Assembly: GCF_014639075.1 (NCBI RefSeq)
Contig: NZ_BMFS01000014.1
Location: forward strand, 1-60,583
DNA length: 60,583 bases
Direction: 5' to 3'
DNA from: Glycocaulis albus
Lineage (GTDB): Bacteria; Pseudomonadota; Alphaproteobacteria; Caulobacterales; Maricaulaceae
Below are positions 1 through 9,523 of the stretch, piece by piece. A model generated the notes under the pieces. It saw only the letters and a list, made by a program, of their open reading frames with translations, did no database searches and was not told the origin of the DNA. Position numbers and translations under genes: made by a program. Numbering within the stretch: position 1 is the first letter of the stretch; the number at the start of each line of letters is the position of its first letter.

Positions 1-269
1 AACACCCGGGGATCCATCGGCCTCCGTCCCGCAGCCAACATCGCACAATCGCAATACACAGGGATCCAGTCCTTTCGTCTCGTCTGAAACGCCGGACTGC
101 GGAAGCTCGGGTTCCGGGTCTGCGCTACGCTTCGCCCGGAATGACGAAGAAATAATGTTAGGCCGAAGCATGATAGTGGCTGGCCTTCTGAGCAAAAACC
201 CTAGCCAAATGCGCGCTCACACGACATTAGATGAACCCGTTGCCAACCTGCCAGCAAACGAGACTCGCC
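1..269. other. Leader region upstream of gatB, no gene seen
   Basis: No credible coding sequence is visible before gatB. The stretch holds half of a palindromic intergenic repeat (109-146) and then an AT-richer segment running into gatB. The upstream gene is outside the window. gatA and gatC often lie just upstream of gatB, but nothing here shows that. Confidence 0.5.
109..146. repeat. Half copy of a palindromic intergenic repeat
   Basis: The segment starts GGGTTCCGGGTCTGCGC and ends CCCGGAATGACG. It resembles the right arm of the full element at 52939-53032, which ends CCGGAATGACG after a TTCCGG block. Only one arm is present, so it is a partial or decayed copy. Its position in a short intergenic gap is typical of dispersed palindromic units in alphaproteobacteria. 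Confidence 0.6.
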
Positions 270-1778
270 ATGCCGCTTGATGATGCCACATACCGCTACA
301 CCCTTCCCGGCGCGACCGGCGAATGGGAGATTGTGATCGGTCTGGAAGTCCATGCGCAGGTGCAATCGAACGCCAAGCTGTTTTCGGGCGCTTCGACCGA
401 GTTCGGGGCAGCTCCGAATACCCATGTCAGCCTGGTCGACGCAGCGATGCCCGGCATGCTGCCAGTGATCAATAAGCACTGCGTGGAGCAGGCGGTGAAG
501 ACCGGCCTGGGCCTGAACGCGCAGATCAACAGCTTCTCGCGCTTTGACCGCAAGAATTACTTCTACCCCGACCTGCCGCAGGGCTATCAGATCAGCCAGT
601 TCCAGTTCCCCATCGTGGGCGAGGGCGAGATTGTGTGCGAGCGCGATGACGGCTCGCGCTTCACGGTCGGCATTGAGCGGCTGCACCTCGAACAGGATGC
701 CGGCAAATCGATCCACGACCTCGATCCGAACGCGACCTATGTGGACCTCAACCGTTCCGGCGTGGCGCTGATGGAGATTGTCTCCAAACCACATGTGCGT
801 TCACCGCAGGAGGCGGCAGCCTATGTGCGTACGCTGCGCACAATCGTGCGCTATCTCGATACCTGCGGCGGCGACATGGAAAAGGGCCAGATGCGCGCGG
901 ATGTGAACGTCTCAGTCTGCCGTCCCGGTCAGTACGAGAAATTCCGTGAAACCGGCGATTTCAAACATCTGGGCACGCGCTGCGAGATCAAGAACGTCAA
1001 CTCTCTGCGCTTCATCATGCAGGCCATCGAGTATGAGGCCCGCCGCCAGATCGATATCATCGAGGAAGGCGGCAAGATCGACCAGGAGACCCGCCTGTTT
1101 GATGCCAATACCGGCGTCACGCGGGCCATGCGCTCCAAGGAAGAAGCCCATGATTACCGCTACTTCCCCGATCCGGACCTTCTGCCGCTGGAGCTGGAAG
1201 AAAGCTTCATCGAAAACATCCGCGTGAACCTGCCCGAACTCCCTGAAGCCAAGCGAAAGCGCTTTGTCGAGGTGCTGGGCCTGTCCGAGTACGACGCCTC
1301 TGTGCTGACCGCCGACAAGGACCGCGCGGACTATTTCGAGGCCGTGATCGCGGGCGCGGATGCGAAGCTGTCGGCCAACTGGGTCAATAACGAGCTCTTC
1401 GGCCGGCTGAACAAGGAAGGGTTTTCCATTACCGAGAGCCCAGTCAGCCCGGTGCAGCTGGCAAAGCTCGTCAGCCTGATCACCTCCAACGTGATCTCCG
1501 GCAAGATCGCCAAGGATGTGTTCGAAATCGTCTGGGCCGAAGGCGGAGATCCAGAACAAATCGTCGAATCGCGGGGGATGAAACAGGTCACCGATACCGG
1601 CGCGATTCAGAAAGTGGTGGACGAGCTGATCGCGGCCAATCCTGAGCAGGCCGAAAAGGTGAAAGTGAAGCCGCAAACGCTTGGCTGGTTCGTCGGTCAG
1701 GTGATGAAGGCGACGGGTGGCAAGGCCAACCCGCAGGCGGTGAACGAGATTTTGAGGAAGAAGCTGTTGGATGTTTAG
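270..1778 (+). CDS. gatB: Aspartyl/glutamyl-tRNA amidotransferase subunit B
   Basis: GatB is the kinase/tRNA-binding subunit of GatCAB, which converts misacylated Glu-tRNA(Gln) and/or Asp-tRNA(Asn) to the amidated forms in the cytoplasm. The signature [12 protein letters not shown] lies near the N-terminus, followed by [16 protein letters not shown] and a C-terminal YqeY-like tail ending in ILRKKLLD. I place the start at ATG 270 (502 residues), which gives the usual short lead into the [14 protein letters not shown] block; an in-frame ATG at 231 would add 13 atypical residues. Neither start has a strong Shine-Dalgarno. The stop overlaps the next gene by 8 bp. Confidence 0.96.
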   Translation: MPLDDATYRYTLPGATGEWEIVIGLEVHAQVQSNAKLFSGASTEFGAAPNTHVSLVDAAMPGMLPVINKHCVEQAVKTGLGLNAQINSFSRFDRKNYFYPDLPQGYQISQFQFPIVGEGEIVCERDDGSRFTVGIERLHLEQDAGKSIHDLDPNATYVDLNRSGVALMEIVSKPHVRSPQEAAAYVRTLRTIVRYLDTCGGDMEKGQMRADVNVSVCRPGQYEKFRETGDFKHLGTRCEIKNVNSLRFIMQAIEYEARRQIDIIEEGGKIDQETRLFDANTGVTRAMRSKEEAHDYRYFPDPDLLPLELEESFIENIRVNLPELPEAKRKRFVEVLGLSEYDASVLTADKDRADYFEAVIAGADAKLSANWVNNELFGRLNKEGFSITESPVSPVQLAKLVSLITSNVISGKIAKDVFEIVWAEGGDPEQIVESRGMKQVTDTGAIQKVVDELIAANPEQAEKVKVKPQTLGWFVGQVMKATGGKANPQAVNEILRKKLLDV

Positions 1779-2712
1779 CGCCGCCGATTTCTTGCTTGGA
1801 GTTTTGTCAAGTGCCGTGGCCACCGTGGTCCTTGCCGCGGTCGGTCGGGCCCGCGGAGTGCTTGTCTTACGGAGACCTCCCCCGCGCCTGCGCATCGGGA
1901 AAACGCTTGCAGTCAAAGAAGAGCTAAACCAAGTATTTGCTGGTCAGTTTGAAATGGTGGGCATACGTCATTTACTGCCCCAAATGGAACACGACGGCCC
2001 GCTAGAGCTTGCTTCCGATCTGATCGAAGAAGCTGAGGATATCCGCCGTCATTTGGCCCGCAACCAAATGCATGCGTTGTTAGAAAAAGAAGCAAGCAAT
2101 TTAGATTCGGACCCACTTCACCTAGTCTACCGACATTGTGATTATGCGGCGATCCGCGCTCTTCGAAATCATGGCGGCAAGCCGCCCATAATTAGCGCTG
2201 GAGCAGTAGTGACGTGCTCCGAAAGCCGACAAGTAGTGCTCCATCAGCGGTCTCGGTTCAACGTAGATACTATGAAGGGGCGCCTTCATGTCTTCGGCGG
2301 CGCATATATGTATGAGACCTCCGGGCTTGGAAGCGACGCGGGAGACCTCAGCTTTACCGCCGCGCGTGAGATGTTCGAGGAGGCCGGTGTTTTCGGTGAG
2401 CCTCCGGCCAAATGGCCAGCTCTGATTTCGTGGGAAGTGCCGTCAGGATTTTTGCAGTATATCTACCTCGGAGTGGACGTGCCTTTGCATCAGATAGAGC
2501 GACAGCACGGCTATCCAGAGGGCAACGTTATACTTGTAGATTTCGACGAGCTTGAAGAATTGCTGGTCAAAGGAAAGTGGGTTGATTCTGGTCGGGCGGC
2601 CATTCTCTTGTGGTTGGCGTTAGGGGCGCCGACTGCGGGCCAGCAACGATTTGGCGCGGGAAAAGCCCGTGGAATTTATCGTCGTGTACTTAGGCAATTA
2701 GTATCAAACTGA
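1771..2712 (+). CDS. Membrane-anchored Nudix-like protein
   Basis: A 313-residue protein of unknown role. Residues 5-25 form one hydrophobic segment ([17 protein letters not shown]), followed by a charged linker and a C-terminal domain from about residue 140. That domain carries a Nudix-box-like signature: GGAYMYE, then [12 protein letters not shown]. The gap between the glycine/glutamate half and the REXXEE half is 16 residues rather than the usual 7, so this is a divergent or insertion-bearing Nudix box. The family hydrolyses nucleoside diphosphates linked to other moieties; the substrate here is unknown. The gene overlaps gatB by 8 bp but is visibly less GC-rich and uses more A/T-ending codons than its neighbours, suggesting horizontal acquisition. 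Confidence 0.7.
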   Translation: MFSAADFLLGVLSSAVATVVLAAVGRARGVLVLRRPPPRLRIGKTLAVKEELNQVFAGQFEMVGIRHLLPQMEHDGPLELASDLIEEAEDIRRHLARNQMHALLEKEASNLDSDPLHLVYRHCDYAAIRALRNHGGKPPIISAGAVVTCSESRQVVLHQRSRFNVDTMKGRLHVFGGAYMYETSGLGSDAGDLSFTAAREMFEEAGVFGEPPAKWPALISWEVPSGFLQYIYLGVDVPLHQIERQHGYPEGNVILVDFDELEELLVKGKWVDSGRAAILLWLALGAPTAGQQRFGAGKARGIYRRVLRQLVSN

Positions 2713-2922
2713 TTTGTCGGCGCGCGCTACTTGGACACACCGCCGGGCTTGAGATTTGCGGCACGGTATGCAGCCTCTCCCTATTTTTGCCACGCATGGT
2801 GTGCATGAATGGCAGGGCAGGGGAACGCATTGAAGCGGCCCGCGCCTTGCAAGGGGCGTGGGTAACGATACTCACCGAAGTCCCCGCCAGCCTAGCAGGG
2901 ACTCGCGTTTGTGGAGACATCC

Positions 2923-3885
2923 ATGGCTGCCACGCGGTCTTTCGTCATTGCTGCCGTCCTGCTTGTAGCTGCCGTCGCGGCAGCCGGCATCTATATCGCC
3001 ACACGCCCGTCCGCCGACCCTGAGCCGGCGGTGCCTGAAGCGGCCGAGCAGACAGAGCGCGAGACGCCGCGCCCGCAGGCCTCCAGCCTTACCCCGCCCA
3101 GCTTTGACGTCGTACGCGTTGATGCGCGCGGCAATGCGGTCATCGCCGGTCGTGGCGCGCCGGGCGCCGAGGTGGCGCTTCTGGCCAACCAGAACGAGCT
3201 TACGCGCACGGCAATCACGAGCGCCGGCGAGTGGGTGATAATCCTGCAAAATCCACTGCCCACCGGCACGGTGGAGCTCAGCCTTCTCATGCGCACACCA
3301 GATGGTCAGGAAGTGCGCTCTGATCAGGTGGTAGTGGTGTCTGTGCCTGCGTCCCGCGATGAAACGCCGCTGGTGGTGCTGGGCCGCCCCGGCGAAGCCA
3401 GCCGTGTGCTGCAGGGGCCGCAAGACGGTGTGGGCGTCGGACCGCTAGTGCTTGAAACGGTCGATTATGACGAGAATGGCGCCGTCATTTTCTCTGGGCG
3501 TGCCGAACCGAATGCGCGCGTGCGCATCCTTGCCAATGGTGAGCTGCTCGCCGAAACGCAGGCAGATGAGGCCGGACGGTGGAGCGTTGCGGCCAGCACG
3601 GGGCTTGAGCCGGGCGTGTATGACCTCCAGCTTGATCAGCTCGATGAGGAAGGCCGCGTGACCGCGGTGATTGCCCTGCCATTCGAACGGGCCACACGCG
3701 AGGCGCTCTCGATGGGCGGTGAACGCGTAGTCGTACAGCCGGGCAACTCGCTTTGGCGCATTGCCCGCCGGCTTTACGGTGATGGCTTTCAGTACACTGT
3801 CATCTATCAGGCCAACCGCGACCAGATACGCGATCCCGACCTGATCTATCCCGGTCAGGTGCTGGCTGCGCCAGACGAAAACTGA
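2923..3885 (+). CDS. LysM domain cell-envelope protein
   Basis: A 320-residue protein with an N-terminal membrane anchor (FVIAAVLLVAAVAAAGIYIA), an acidic proline-rich linker, two Ig-like beta modules (about residues 55-120 and 165-240; each has the pattern G-A-PGAEV or A-EPNARV), and a C-terminal LysM module of about 45 residues with GNSLWRIARRLYG and LIYPGQVLAAP. LysM binds N-acetylglucosamine in peptidoglycan, so the protein probably tethers the inner membrane to the wall. The ATG at 2923 is preferred over the upstream GTG at 2911 because GGAG at 2912-2915 sits 7 nt before it. Confidence 0.87.
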   Translation: MAATRSFVIAAVLLVAAVAAAGIYIATRPSADPEPAVPEAAEQTERETPRPQASSLTPPSFDVVRVDARGNAVIAGRGAPGAEVALLANQNELTRTAITSAGEWVIILQNPLPTGTVELSLLMRTPDGQEVRSDQVVVVSVPASRDETPLVVLGRPGEASRVLQGPQDGVGVGPLVLETVDYDENGAVIFSGRAEPNARVRILANGELLAETQADEAGRWSVAASTGLEPGVYDLQLDQLDEEGRVTAVIALPFERATREALSMGGERVVVQPGNSLWRIARRLYGDGFQYTVIYQANRDQIRDPDLIYPGQVLAAPDEN

Positions 3886-3946
3886 GTTGCGCCGTAATTG
3901 GTCAAAAGACGTTGTTGCCATTGGCTAATCAGCCTATGCATTACGC

Positions 3947-5818
3947 ATGGCAACACCCAGTGACGTTGTAAAAACACCCGACAGCCAGCAGCCCGAAGGG
4001 CGGCTTGACGAGGCCATTGTCCGCGTAGCGGGGATTCTTGCTTCAAGGGACATGGCGCGCTGGCGGTTCCGCATGGTGCTGGCGTTCTTCCTGACGCTCA
4101 TAGCCAAACTCTTCGCTGTCGCCGCGCCGGTCCTTTTCGGTAACGGCATCAATGCCCTGACCAACAGTATCGATACCGGCGCCACATTGGCGTTCTGGGC
4201 GTTTGGCGGTGCATTTGTCGCCAACGCGCTAGCGCGCTTTGCATCTACATCGGCGCCGCAATTGCGTGATTCGCTTTTCGCCCCCGTGTCCCAGGACGCC
4301 CAGCGCATCATGGCGCTCAAAGGGTTCCTGCATGTGCAGTCCCTGTCCCTGCGCTATCACCAGACGCGCCGGGCCGGCGCGGTGAACCGCATCATTGATC
4401 GCGGCGCGAACGCGGTGGACTTCCTGCTGCGCTTTCTGGTGTTCAATATTGTTCCCGCGGTGGTGGAGCTGATCCTGGCGGCCACTGTTGCGGCTTTGCT
4501 CTACGGGTGGATATTTGCCGTCATCATCGTCGTCGCGGTGATGGCCTATGCGCTCGTCACCTGGTTCCTCACCGAATGGCGGGTCAAGCTGCGCCGCCAG
4601 ATGAACGAGGCTGATAGCGAGGTGAATGCCCGCGCGGTCGACATCCTGGCCAATTTCGAAACGGTGAAAGCCTTTGCCGCCGAGCGCCGCGAAGCCGAGC
4701 GCTATAACGATGCCAAGGGACGCTATGCCACGGCGGCGGCCAAGTCCGACCAGAGCCTGAATACACTCAATATCGTGCAAAGCGCGATCATGAATGGCGG
4801 CCTTCTGGCGGTCATGCTGATGGGCGCGCTGCTGGCGCTGCAAGGCCGCTTGCAGGTCGGCGATGTTGCGGCCCTGACCCTCATGCTGATGAGCGTCTAT
4901 CAGCCGCTCAACATTCTCGGCTTTGCCTATCGCCAGATACGTCAGGCAGCGGTCGATCTGGAAAAGCTGTTCCAGACGCTGACACTGGTTCCCGATGTGC
5001 AGGACAAGCCGGGCGCGAAGGAGCTTGTGGTGACCGAAGGCGGTATGTCCTTCGAGAATGTATCCTTTGCGCACGAGGGCCGCTCGCGTTCCGTGGAGAA
5101 TCTCAGCTTCGACGTAAAAGGCGGCACATTCGTGGGCATTGCCGGCCCGTCCGGTTCCGGCAAGTCGACTACGCTGCGTCTGCTCTTGCGTTTCTTCGAC
5201 CCGGACAAGGGCCGGGTGCTGATCGACGGGCAGGACATCGCGCATGTGACCCAGGAGAGCCTTCGCAACGCCATGGGTCTCGTCCCGCAGGACGTGGTGC
5301 TGTTCAACGACACCCTGCGCCAGAACCTGCTCTATGGCCGTCCTGACGCTACCGAGGAGCAACTTTGGGACGCCATTGACCGCGCGCGCCTGCGCCAGTT
5401 CGTCGAAGACCTGGAAGACGGGCTGGAAACGCGCGTTGGCGAGCGCGGGCTGAAGCTCTCCGGCGGCGAGAAACAGCGCGTGGGCGTCGCGCGGGCGATA
5501 TTGAAAGATCCGCCGATCCTGATCCTCGACGAGGCGACGTCCGCGCTTGATTCAGAAACCGAGAGCGATGTGCAGGAAGCCCTCAATGAAGTCATGAAGG
5601 GCCGCACGGTGATCTCCGTCGCGCACCGTCTCTCCACCATTGCCCGTGCCGACAAGATTTATGTCCTGCATGAGGGCGGTATCGCCGAACAGGGCACGCA
5701 TGATGAACTGGTGAATATGGGTGGTAGATACGCCGCCATGTGGGACCGCCAGATTCAGGCCGTCGACGCGGCCCGCAAGGTGCGTGACGCCACCGCAGCG
5801 CGCGAACGCGCACTGTAA
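3947..5818 (+). CDS. Atm1/HMT-type ABC exporter, fused TMD-NBD
   Basis: A 623-residue half-transporter that should work as a homodimer in the inner membrane. The N-terminal part has about six membrane helices (residues 35-320). The ATPase domain shows Walker A GPSGSGKST, Q-loop MGLVPQDVVLF, signature LSGGEKQR, Walker B PILILDEATSALD and the H-loop SVAHRLSTI. The long N-terminal cytosolic arm and the TMD motifs resemble the Atm1/heavy-metal-tolerance ABCB branch, which exports glutathione polysulfide or metal-glutathione species. Substrate is inferred from family only. It lies 61 bp after the LysM gene with a weak ribosome site. Confidence 0.9.
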   Translation: MATPSDVVKTPDSQQPEGRLDEAIVRVAGILASRDMARWRFRMVLAFFLTLIAKLFAVAAPVLFGNGINALTNSIDTGATLAFWAFGGAFVANALARFASTSAPQLRDSLFAPVSQDAQRIMALKGFLHVQSLSLRYHQTRRAGAVNRIIDRGANAVDFLLRFLVFNIVPAVVELILAATVAALLYGWIFAVIIVVAVMAYALVTWFLTEWRVKLRRQMNEADSEVNARAVDILANFETVKAFAAERREAERYNDAKGRYATAAAKSDQSLNTLNIVQSAIMNGGLLAVMLMGALLALQGRLQVGDVAALTLMLMSVYQPLNILGFAYRQIRQAAVDLEKLFQTLTLVPDVQDKPGAKELVVTEGGMSFENVSFAHEGRSRSVENLSFDVKGGTFVGIAGPSGSGKSTTLRLLLRFFDPDKGRVLIDGQDIAHVTQESLRNAMGLVPQDVVLFNDTLRQNLLYGRPDATEEQLWDAIDRARLRQFVEDLEDGLETRVGERGLKLSGGEKQRVGVARAILKDPPILILDEATSALDSETESDVQEALNEVMKGRTVISVAHRLSTIARADKIYVLHEGGIAEQGTHDELVNMGGRYAAMWDRQIQAVDAARKVRDATAARERAL

Positions 5819-5907
5819 TTGCCCGCCAGCCTCGGCGCGCCGGTTCAGTTCCTGTAAACGCCTCGCCCTTATGGTGCCTGCGCCTTGGATCGGTTGAGAG
5901 GAATGGC

Positions 5908-6345
5908 GTGGGACGCTCTGTTGAGACCCGGAACTGGCGGATTACGTCCGAACGCATCGGCAGCGTGGACTGGCAGGACGCGATGGAGTCATTCGCGCTC
6001 TACGCAGCTCTGGTGGAAGACGAAGGCGCGCGCGAAGTTCTCATGAACATGAGCGGTGCCGAGATCCTCATCTCCCATTCTGAAGCTCCCGAACTCGCCC
6101 GCATGTTCGCGCGCGAGACACCGGCAGCCCTCGCGATCGCGATCGTCAGACCCAGCCATAATAATGATGCGCGTTTTATCGAGGTCTTCACCGAGGAGCT
6201 CAAGCGCGCCGGACGCACGGTGGGCTTGTTTCAGACGCTTGAGGAAGCCGATGCGTTCTTGCTGGCCGAACGCCAGAACGGGGCCGGAGACGTGGTGCGC
6301 TCATCCAGCCCGCTGGACTGGCTGAAGAGGCTGATAGCCGGCTGA
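5908..6345 (+). CDS. Conserved hypothetical protein, STAS-like pattern
   Basis: A 145-residue soluble protein with no signal peptide or membrane segment, starting at GTG 5908. The alternation of short strands and helices, and the end of the domain (VGLFQTLEEADAFL), resemble SpoIIAA/STAS-like single-domain proteins of alphaproteobacteria, but no catalytic motif is recognisable and I do not assign a function. An ATG at 5903 is in another frame and soon meets a stop. It is followed after 3 bp by the convergent phosphoesterase. Confidence 0.62.
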   Translation: MGRSVETRNWRITSERIGSVDWQDAMESFALYAALVEDEGAREVLMNMSGAEILISHSEAPELARMFARETPAALAIAIVRPSHNNDARFIEVFTEELKRAGRTVGLFQTLEEADAFLLAERQNGAGDVVRSSSPLDWLKRLIAG

Positions 6346-6348
6346 GTG

Positions 6349-7140
6349 TCACCGTCCGGTGGCGATCATGCCTTCAGGCCCTGCTTCAAACAGACCGAGC
6401 GTGTGCTCGCGGAAGCGCTTGCCGTCAAACCGATGGGCCGTAACCTCAATATCATTGCCTGACAGGACGATTTCGCTGAACGAGGGCTGGCCCTCCCGCA
6501 GGCGCGTGGACAGGGTTCCCGCCGTCAGCGACAGGTAGGAACCGTGGGAATAGCGGTGCAGGTCGGCTGATGCTCCATGGACATGGCCTGACAGCACGAG
6601 GCGCACCGGGCTTGGCGCAACCATTGAGCTGGCCTTGATCCCGCGCGCTGTACGCGTTCGCAAAGGTGCGGTGGCTGGCGGTTTGAGCGGATGGTGGCAC
6701 ACGAGTATGCCCGGCTGTTCGCCGATTTCATCCAGCGCAATTCTCAGCTGGGCGGTACTGATCGAACCTTCAGCCCAGTTCGAGCGCGCCTGCCAGCCAC
6801 GTGCCGAATTCAGTCCGGCCGCGCGCCATGACCCGATATCCAGCGGCGCGCTCCGGTCGGCGAAATACCGTGCAAACCGGGAGAATGGACGCGAGACGCG
6901 CGAAACCGCATTCAGCAGCGGTGTGTCATGATTGCCCGGCACGACGAGCTGCGGCACGTCGAACTGGTCCAGCCAGGCGCGCGCAGCCTCGAATTCCGAG
7001 CGCTTGCCACGCTGGGTGAGATCGCCGCAGATCATCAGCGCAGCCGGCGCGCGGGCTGCGATAATGTCCCGGGCCGCATCCATGGCACGCGGATCCTCGG
7101 TGCCGAAATGCAGGTCTGCCAACTGGAATAGACGTATCAT
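6349..7140 (-). CDS. Calcineurin-like metallophosphoesterase
   Basis: A 263-residue cytosolic phosphoesterase. All metal-binding blocks of the family are visible in order: DLHFG (residue 9), GDLTQ (39), GNHDTP (69), CHHPLK (149) and GHVHG (185). This is the arrangement of class III cyclic-nucleotide phosphodiesterases (CpdA/Icc) and related enzymes, so the substrate may be a cyclic nucleotide or phospholipid. Its start codon overlaps the stop of the upstream lipid kinase gene (ATGA at 7137-7140), so the two are translationally coupled. Confidence 0.88.
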   Translation of the reverse strand: MIRLFQLADLHFGTEDPRAMDAARDIIAARAPAALMICGDLTQRGKRSEFEAARAWLDQFDVPQLVVPGNHDTPLLNAVSRVSRPFSRFARYFADRSAPLDIGSWRAAGLNSARGWQARSNWAEGSISTAQLRIALDEIGEQPGILVCHHPLKPPATAPLRTRTARGIKASSMVAPSPVRLVLSGHVHGASADLHRYSHGSYLSLTAGTLSTRLREGQPSFSEIVLSGNDIEVTAHRFDGKRFREHTLGLFEAGPEGMIATGR

Positions 7141-8030
7141 GCCTTGCGCGCTGTCAGCACTCTTGCTGCTTTCCTGACCAGCACAAACCGGGCGTTTCTG
7201 GGCAGGGTCACGGGTTCGCCGTCCAGTGTGGCCTCGATCCCTGTAGATTCAAGTGCCTCGACATCGATCCGGGATGCAAAGTCGCGCTCGACACCCCATG
7301 CATGACGCCAGTCCGCCAGCAGCCCGGTAAGGCCCGTATAGGCAAGGTCCAGCAATCCCTCCGGTGCCGTGGCAAGGACATCGAAGCCCGGCCGGTGCGG
7401 GTCTTCTGACAGAAATATGCCCAGCGCCTGTGCATCGTGCTGGTTGCCGGTATCCGCCACGCAGCGCATCGGGGTGTCGAGACCGAAGGCATTGGACTCG
7501 TTCAGTTCAGTGACCGCCTGGAGAAGGTCTGCCTGGCGAAGCGCCTCGCGCGGTGCAGCGAGCCGCGTCAGCCCGCCCAGCAGGGCGCCGACATAGAAGC
7601 GGCGCTCAAGCACTTCTCCGGCTGCGATGTCCATTTCCACCGGGTTTTCGAGCACGGCTTTCAGGCATGTGCCAGGATCGAGATCGCTGCCGTGCACGAA
7701 TTTGTGCAGCATATTCATGGTGCCGCCCGGCAGAGGCAGTATGGGCGGGTCGTCCGGCCCCAGCGTGTTCAGGGCACAGGCGGCGGTACCATCACCGCCC
7801 CAGACCACTATCGTGTCCGCCTCCTGCTCCAGCGCGCGCTGACACGCCGCCTCGCAATCATGATCGATCATCTCAAAGCTGGCCGAGACGCCCATATCGT
7901 CCAGAAGCGCCTCCATGATCTGGCGCCCGTCGGCGGGGACGCTTCCGCCATTGGGGTTTATTATCACGCATGCACGCGTGATCTGTCTGACTTTCGCCGG
8001 GCGGGTCGCAGTCTGTGTGATTGGGGTCAT
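7137..8030 (-). CDS. Diacylglycerol/sphingosine-type lipid kinase
   Basis: A 297-residue kinase of the DAGK catalytic family. Key motifs are INPNGG near the N-terminus, VVWGGDGTA (ATP site) and LPLPGGTMNML. The C-terminal half ends in a beta-sandwich with IEATLDGEPV, as in YegS/DgkB-type enzymes that phosphorylate diacylglycerol or other lipids at the membrane surface. I chose ATG at 8030. An upstream in-frame start at 8165 would overlap the divergent gene at 8133 and add 45 residues lacking family similarity. Pairing with a phosphoesterase suggests a lipid phosphorylation/dephosphorylation pair, which is inference. Confidence 0.87.
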   Translation of the reverse strand: MTPITQTATRPAKVRQITRACVIINPNGGSVPADGRQIMEALLDDMGVSASFEMIDHDCEAACQRALEQEADTIVVWGGDGTAACALNTLGPDDPPILPLPGGTMNMLHKFVHGSDLDPGTCLKAVLENPVEMDIAAGEVLERRFYVGALLGGLTRLAAPREALRQADLLQAVTELNESNAFGLDTPMRCVADTGNQHDAQALGIFLSEDPHRPGFDVLATAPEGLLDLAYTGLTGLLADWRHAWGVERDFASRIDVEALESTGIEATLDGEPVTLPRNARFVLVRKAARVLTARKA

Positions 8031-8132
8031 GCCGGTCGATAACGCCGTGCCGCAATTGAGGTTCCCCACCCCTGTAAACCATTTTTCATCCGGTGCCCTG
8101 TATTTCCGTACTGGTGAAGGGATCTGATCACC

Positions 8133-9230
8133 ATGACCGCAAGCGCAATCAGGGAAGTCACACAAGCCGACCTGCCGGACATCGTTCGCCTGGCGACCTT
8201 ATGCGGTTTTCCGGCGCGCACCACAGAAGGGTGGCGCTGGGTCCTTTTCGGTAATCCGCAGCAGGGCGCGATTGCGCCCGGCTGGGTCCATGAAGGGCCG
8301 GACAGTATAACCGGCTTTCTGGGCAATTTCGTCAATCGCTACCGCTGTGGCCCGGCACAACACCTTGTCGCTACCGGCCACACGGTGGTCACGGACCGGT
8401 CTGTGAAGGGGCAACAGGCCGGTATCCGCCTCATCCGGCACGGCGTGGCCCAGCCGCATGTCGACGCTTTCGTAACCCTCAACAACAACGCGCTTTCCGC
8501 TCCGCTCCTGCCACGTGTGGGTGCCCGCCCGTGGCTGGGACACCAGGGGCGCGAATGGGTGGAGTGGATATTGCGGCCTTCGCGGGTGTTGCGCGCGCTG
8601 CTGCCCGCCGCCGGACCGGCAGAGCGCTTCGATTGCCATCCGGGCTTTTCCTTCGCAGTGGAGGCCAGGCGTGGCGGCATCACTTTCGCGACGTTGGAGA
8701 GTGTCTGTGATGACGAACTGGAGGCGATAACCCCGGAAGGCGTTCCCGTCCGCCAGATAGATGTGGCCTCCTTGCGATATCGGCTCGCTGATCCGGACAG
8801 ACGTGCCGGTTCGAGCTATGTCGTTGCCAGAATGGGTGGCCGCGCTCTCGCACTGGCCTCAATCTTACTTACTAAGCCATCGCCTGAACGCCTCGACCAT
8901 GCCGAAATTGCCGATTGGGTGGCGTCCCCGTGTGCCGGCGGGGTAAAGGCGCAAAAAGCGTTGCTGCGCCATCTGGCCGTGATCGCCCGGCGGGCGGGAG
9001 CGTCCCGCTTGCGGCTGCATTTTCCGTCAATCGTTCCAGCTGGCGTCCTGCAGGCAGCAGGACCACATTTGCGGCGGCGGCATCGGCACGACCCATGCCA
9101 CGCCCTTGTGCGCAATGACGTGCTTGCCAGCTGGCAACCAGGTCCGGGTGACGCAGACTACTTCTTCGCTTTCAGGATTCCGCCCGCCCTGTTCGCGGCG
9201 CGGTCAGGAGCGCATGATCGGGTGGGCTGA
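8133..9230 (+). CDS. GNAT-like acyltransferase fold protein
   Basis: A 365-residue soluble protein. The N-terminal part (TQADLPDIVRLATLCGFPA, then GFLGNF, then a basic GQQAGIRLIRHG stretch near residue 95) follows the GNAT pattern of acceptor binding followed by the CoA pyrophosphate loop. A second, weaker GNAT-like half covers residues 200-350, so this is probably a double-GNAT protein of the kind often annotated as a hypothetical acetyltransferase. Substrate unknown. It is transcribed divergently from the lipid kinase gene. Confidence 0.62.
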   Translation: MTASAIREVTQADLPDIVRLATLCGFPARTTEGWRWVLFGNPQQGAIAPGWVHEGPDSITGFLGNFVNRYRCGPAQHLVATGHTVVTDRSVKGQQAGIRLIRHGVAQPHVDAFVTLNNNALSAPLLPRVGARPWLGHQGREWVEWILRPSRVLRALLPAAGPAERFDCHPGFSFAVEARRGGITFATLESVCDDELEAITPEGVPVRQIDVASLRYRLADPDRRAGSSYVVARMGGRALALASILLTKPSPERLDHAEIADWVASPCAGGVKAQKALLRHLAVIARRAGASRLRLHFPSIVPAGVLQAAGPHLRRRHRHDPCHALVRNDVLASWQPGPGDADYFFAFRIPPALFAARSGAHDRVG

Positions 9231-9252
9231 TATCTGGGAAATGTCGCTGCGA

Positions 9253-9328
9253 TGGCTCCCCGGGCCGGGCTCGAACCAGCGACAGGCGGATTAACAGTCC
9301 GCTGCTCTACCAACTGAGCTACCGGGGA
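9253..9328 (-). tRNA. tRNA-Asn (GTT)
   Basis: The reverse strand folds as a canonical 76-nt tRNA: acceptor TCCCCGG paired with CCGGGGA, D-arm GCTC, anticodon stem GGACT with loop carrying GTT, and T-arm GGTTCGAGCCC. The 3' CCA is encoded in the DNA. The anticodon GTT reads AAC and AAU. Confidence 0.97.
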
Positions 9329-9431
9329 ACACTCTCGCAAGCGAGGTGGGGTCTTTAGCAATACGGGTTCTGTCCCGCAAGGCGCTTTTGCCGTTAATTC
9401 CGGCAGAAGTTTCAGTCCCTGAAACCGGAAC

Positions 9432-9462
9432 AAAAAAAAATCGGGAGCCGCGAGGCTCCCGA
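9432..9462 (-). terminator. Strong orphan Rho-independent terminator
   Basis: On the minus strand a perfect 9-bp stem (TCGGGAGCC/GGCTCCCGA) closes a 4-nt loop and is followed by nine consecutive T residues. On the plus strand it lacks a proper T-tract. It is the strongest intrinsic terminator in the window, yet no minus-strand coding sequence ends next to it. Confidence 0.88.
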
Positions 9463-9505
9463 AAAGGCATGGGTGGATGGTGGGGTGTCTTCATGAAGAA
9501 GACGA
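9432..9505 (-). ncRNA. Candidate CtrA-linked small RNA
   Basis: No minus-strand gene leads into the strong terminator at 9432-9462, so it probably ends a short transcript. Just upstream on the minus strand lie a hairpin (9487-9503; arms GTCTTC and GAAGAC), an unstructured C-rich stretch containing ACCCCACCATCCACCC that could pair with G-rich ribosome sites, then the terminator. A -10-like GTTAAT (9512-9517) and a CtrA-like box (9524-9542) sit in front, predicting a start near 9505 and an RNA of about 74 nt. A 33-codon reading frame crosses the terminator and looks fortuitous. Promoter and start are inferred. Confidence 0.5.
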
Positions 9506-9523
9506 GAGCACATTAACGATTCG

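Noticed and set aside
2868-2901. Inverted repeat AGTCCC...GGGACT ahead of the LysM gene
   Set aside because: Only a 6-bp stem with a long loop; no riboswitch or terminator pattern could be supported.
2787-3023. Short plus-strand frame between the Nudix and LysM genes
   Set aside because: Overlaps the LysM start region in another frame and has no motif or ribosome site.
7137-8165. Longer lipid-kinase start at 8165
   Set aside because: Overlaps the divergent GNAT-like gene start and adds residues unlike the family; ATG 8030 preferred.
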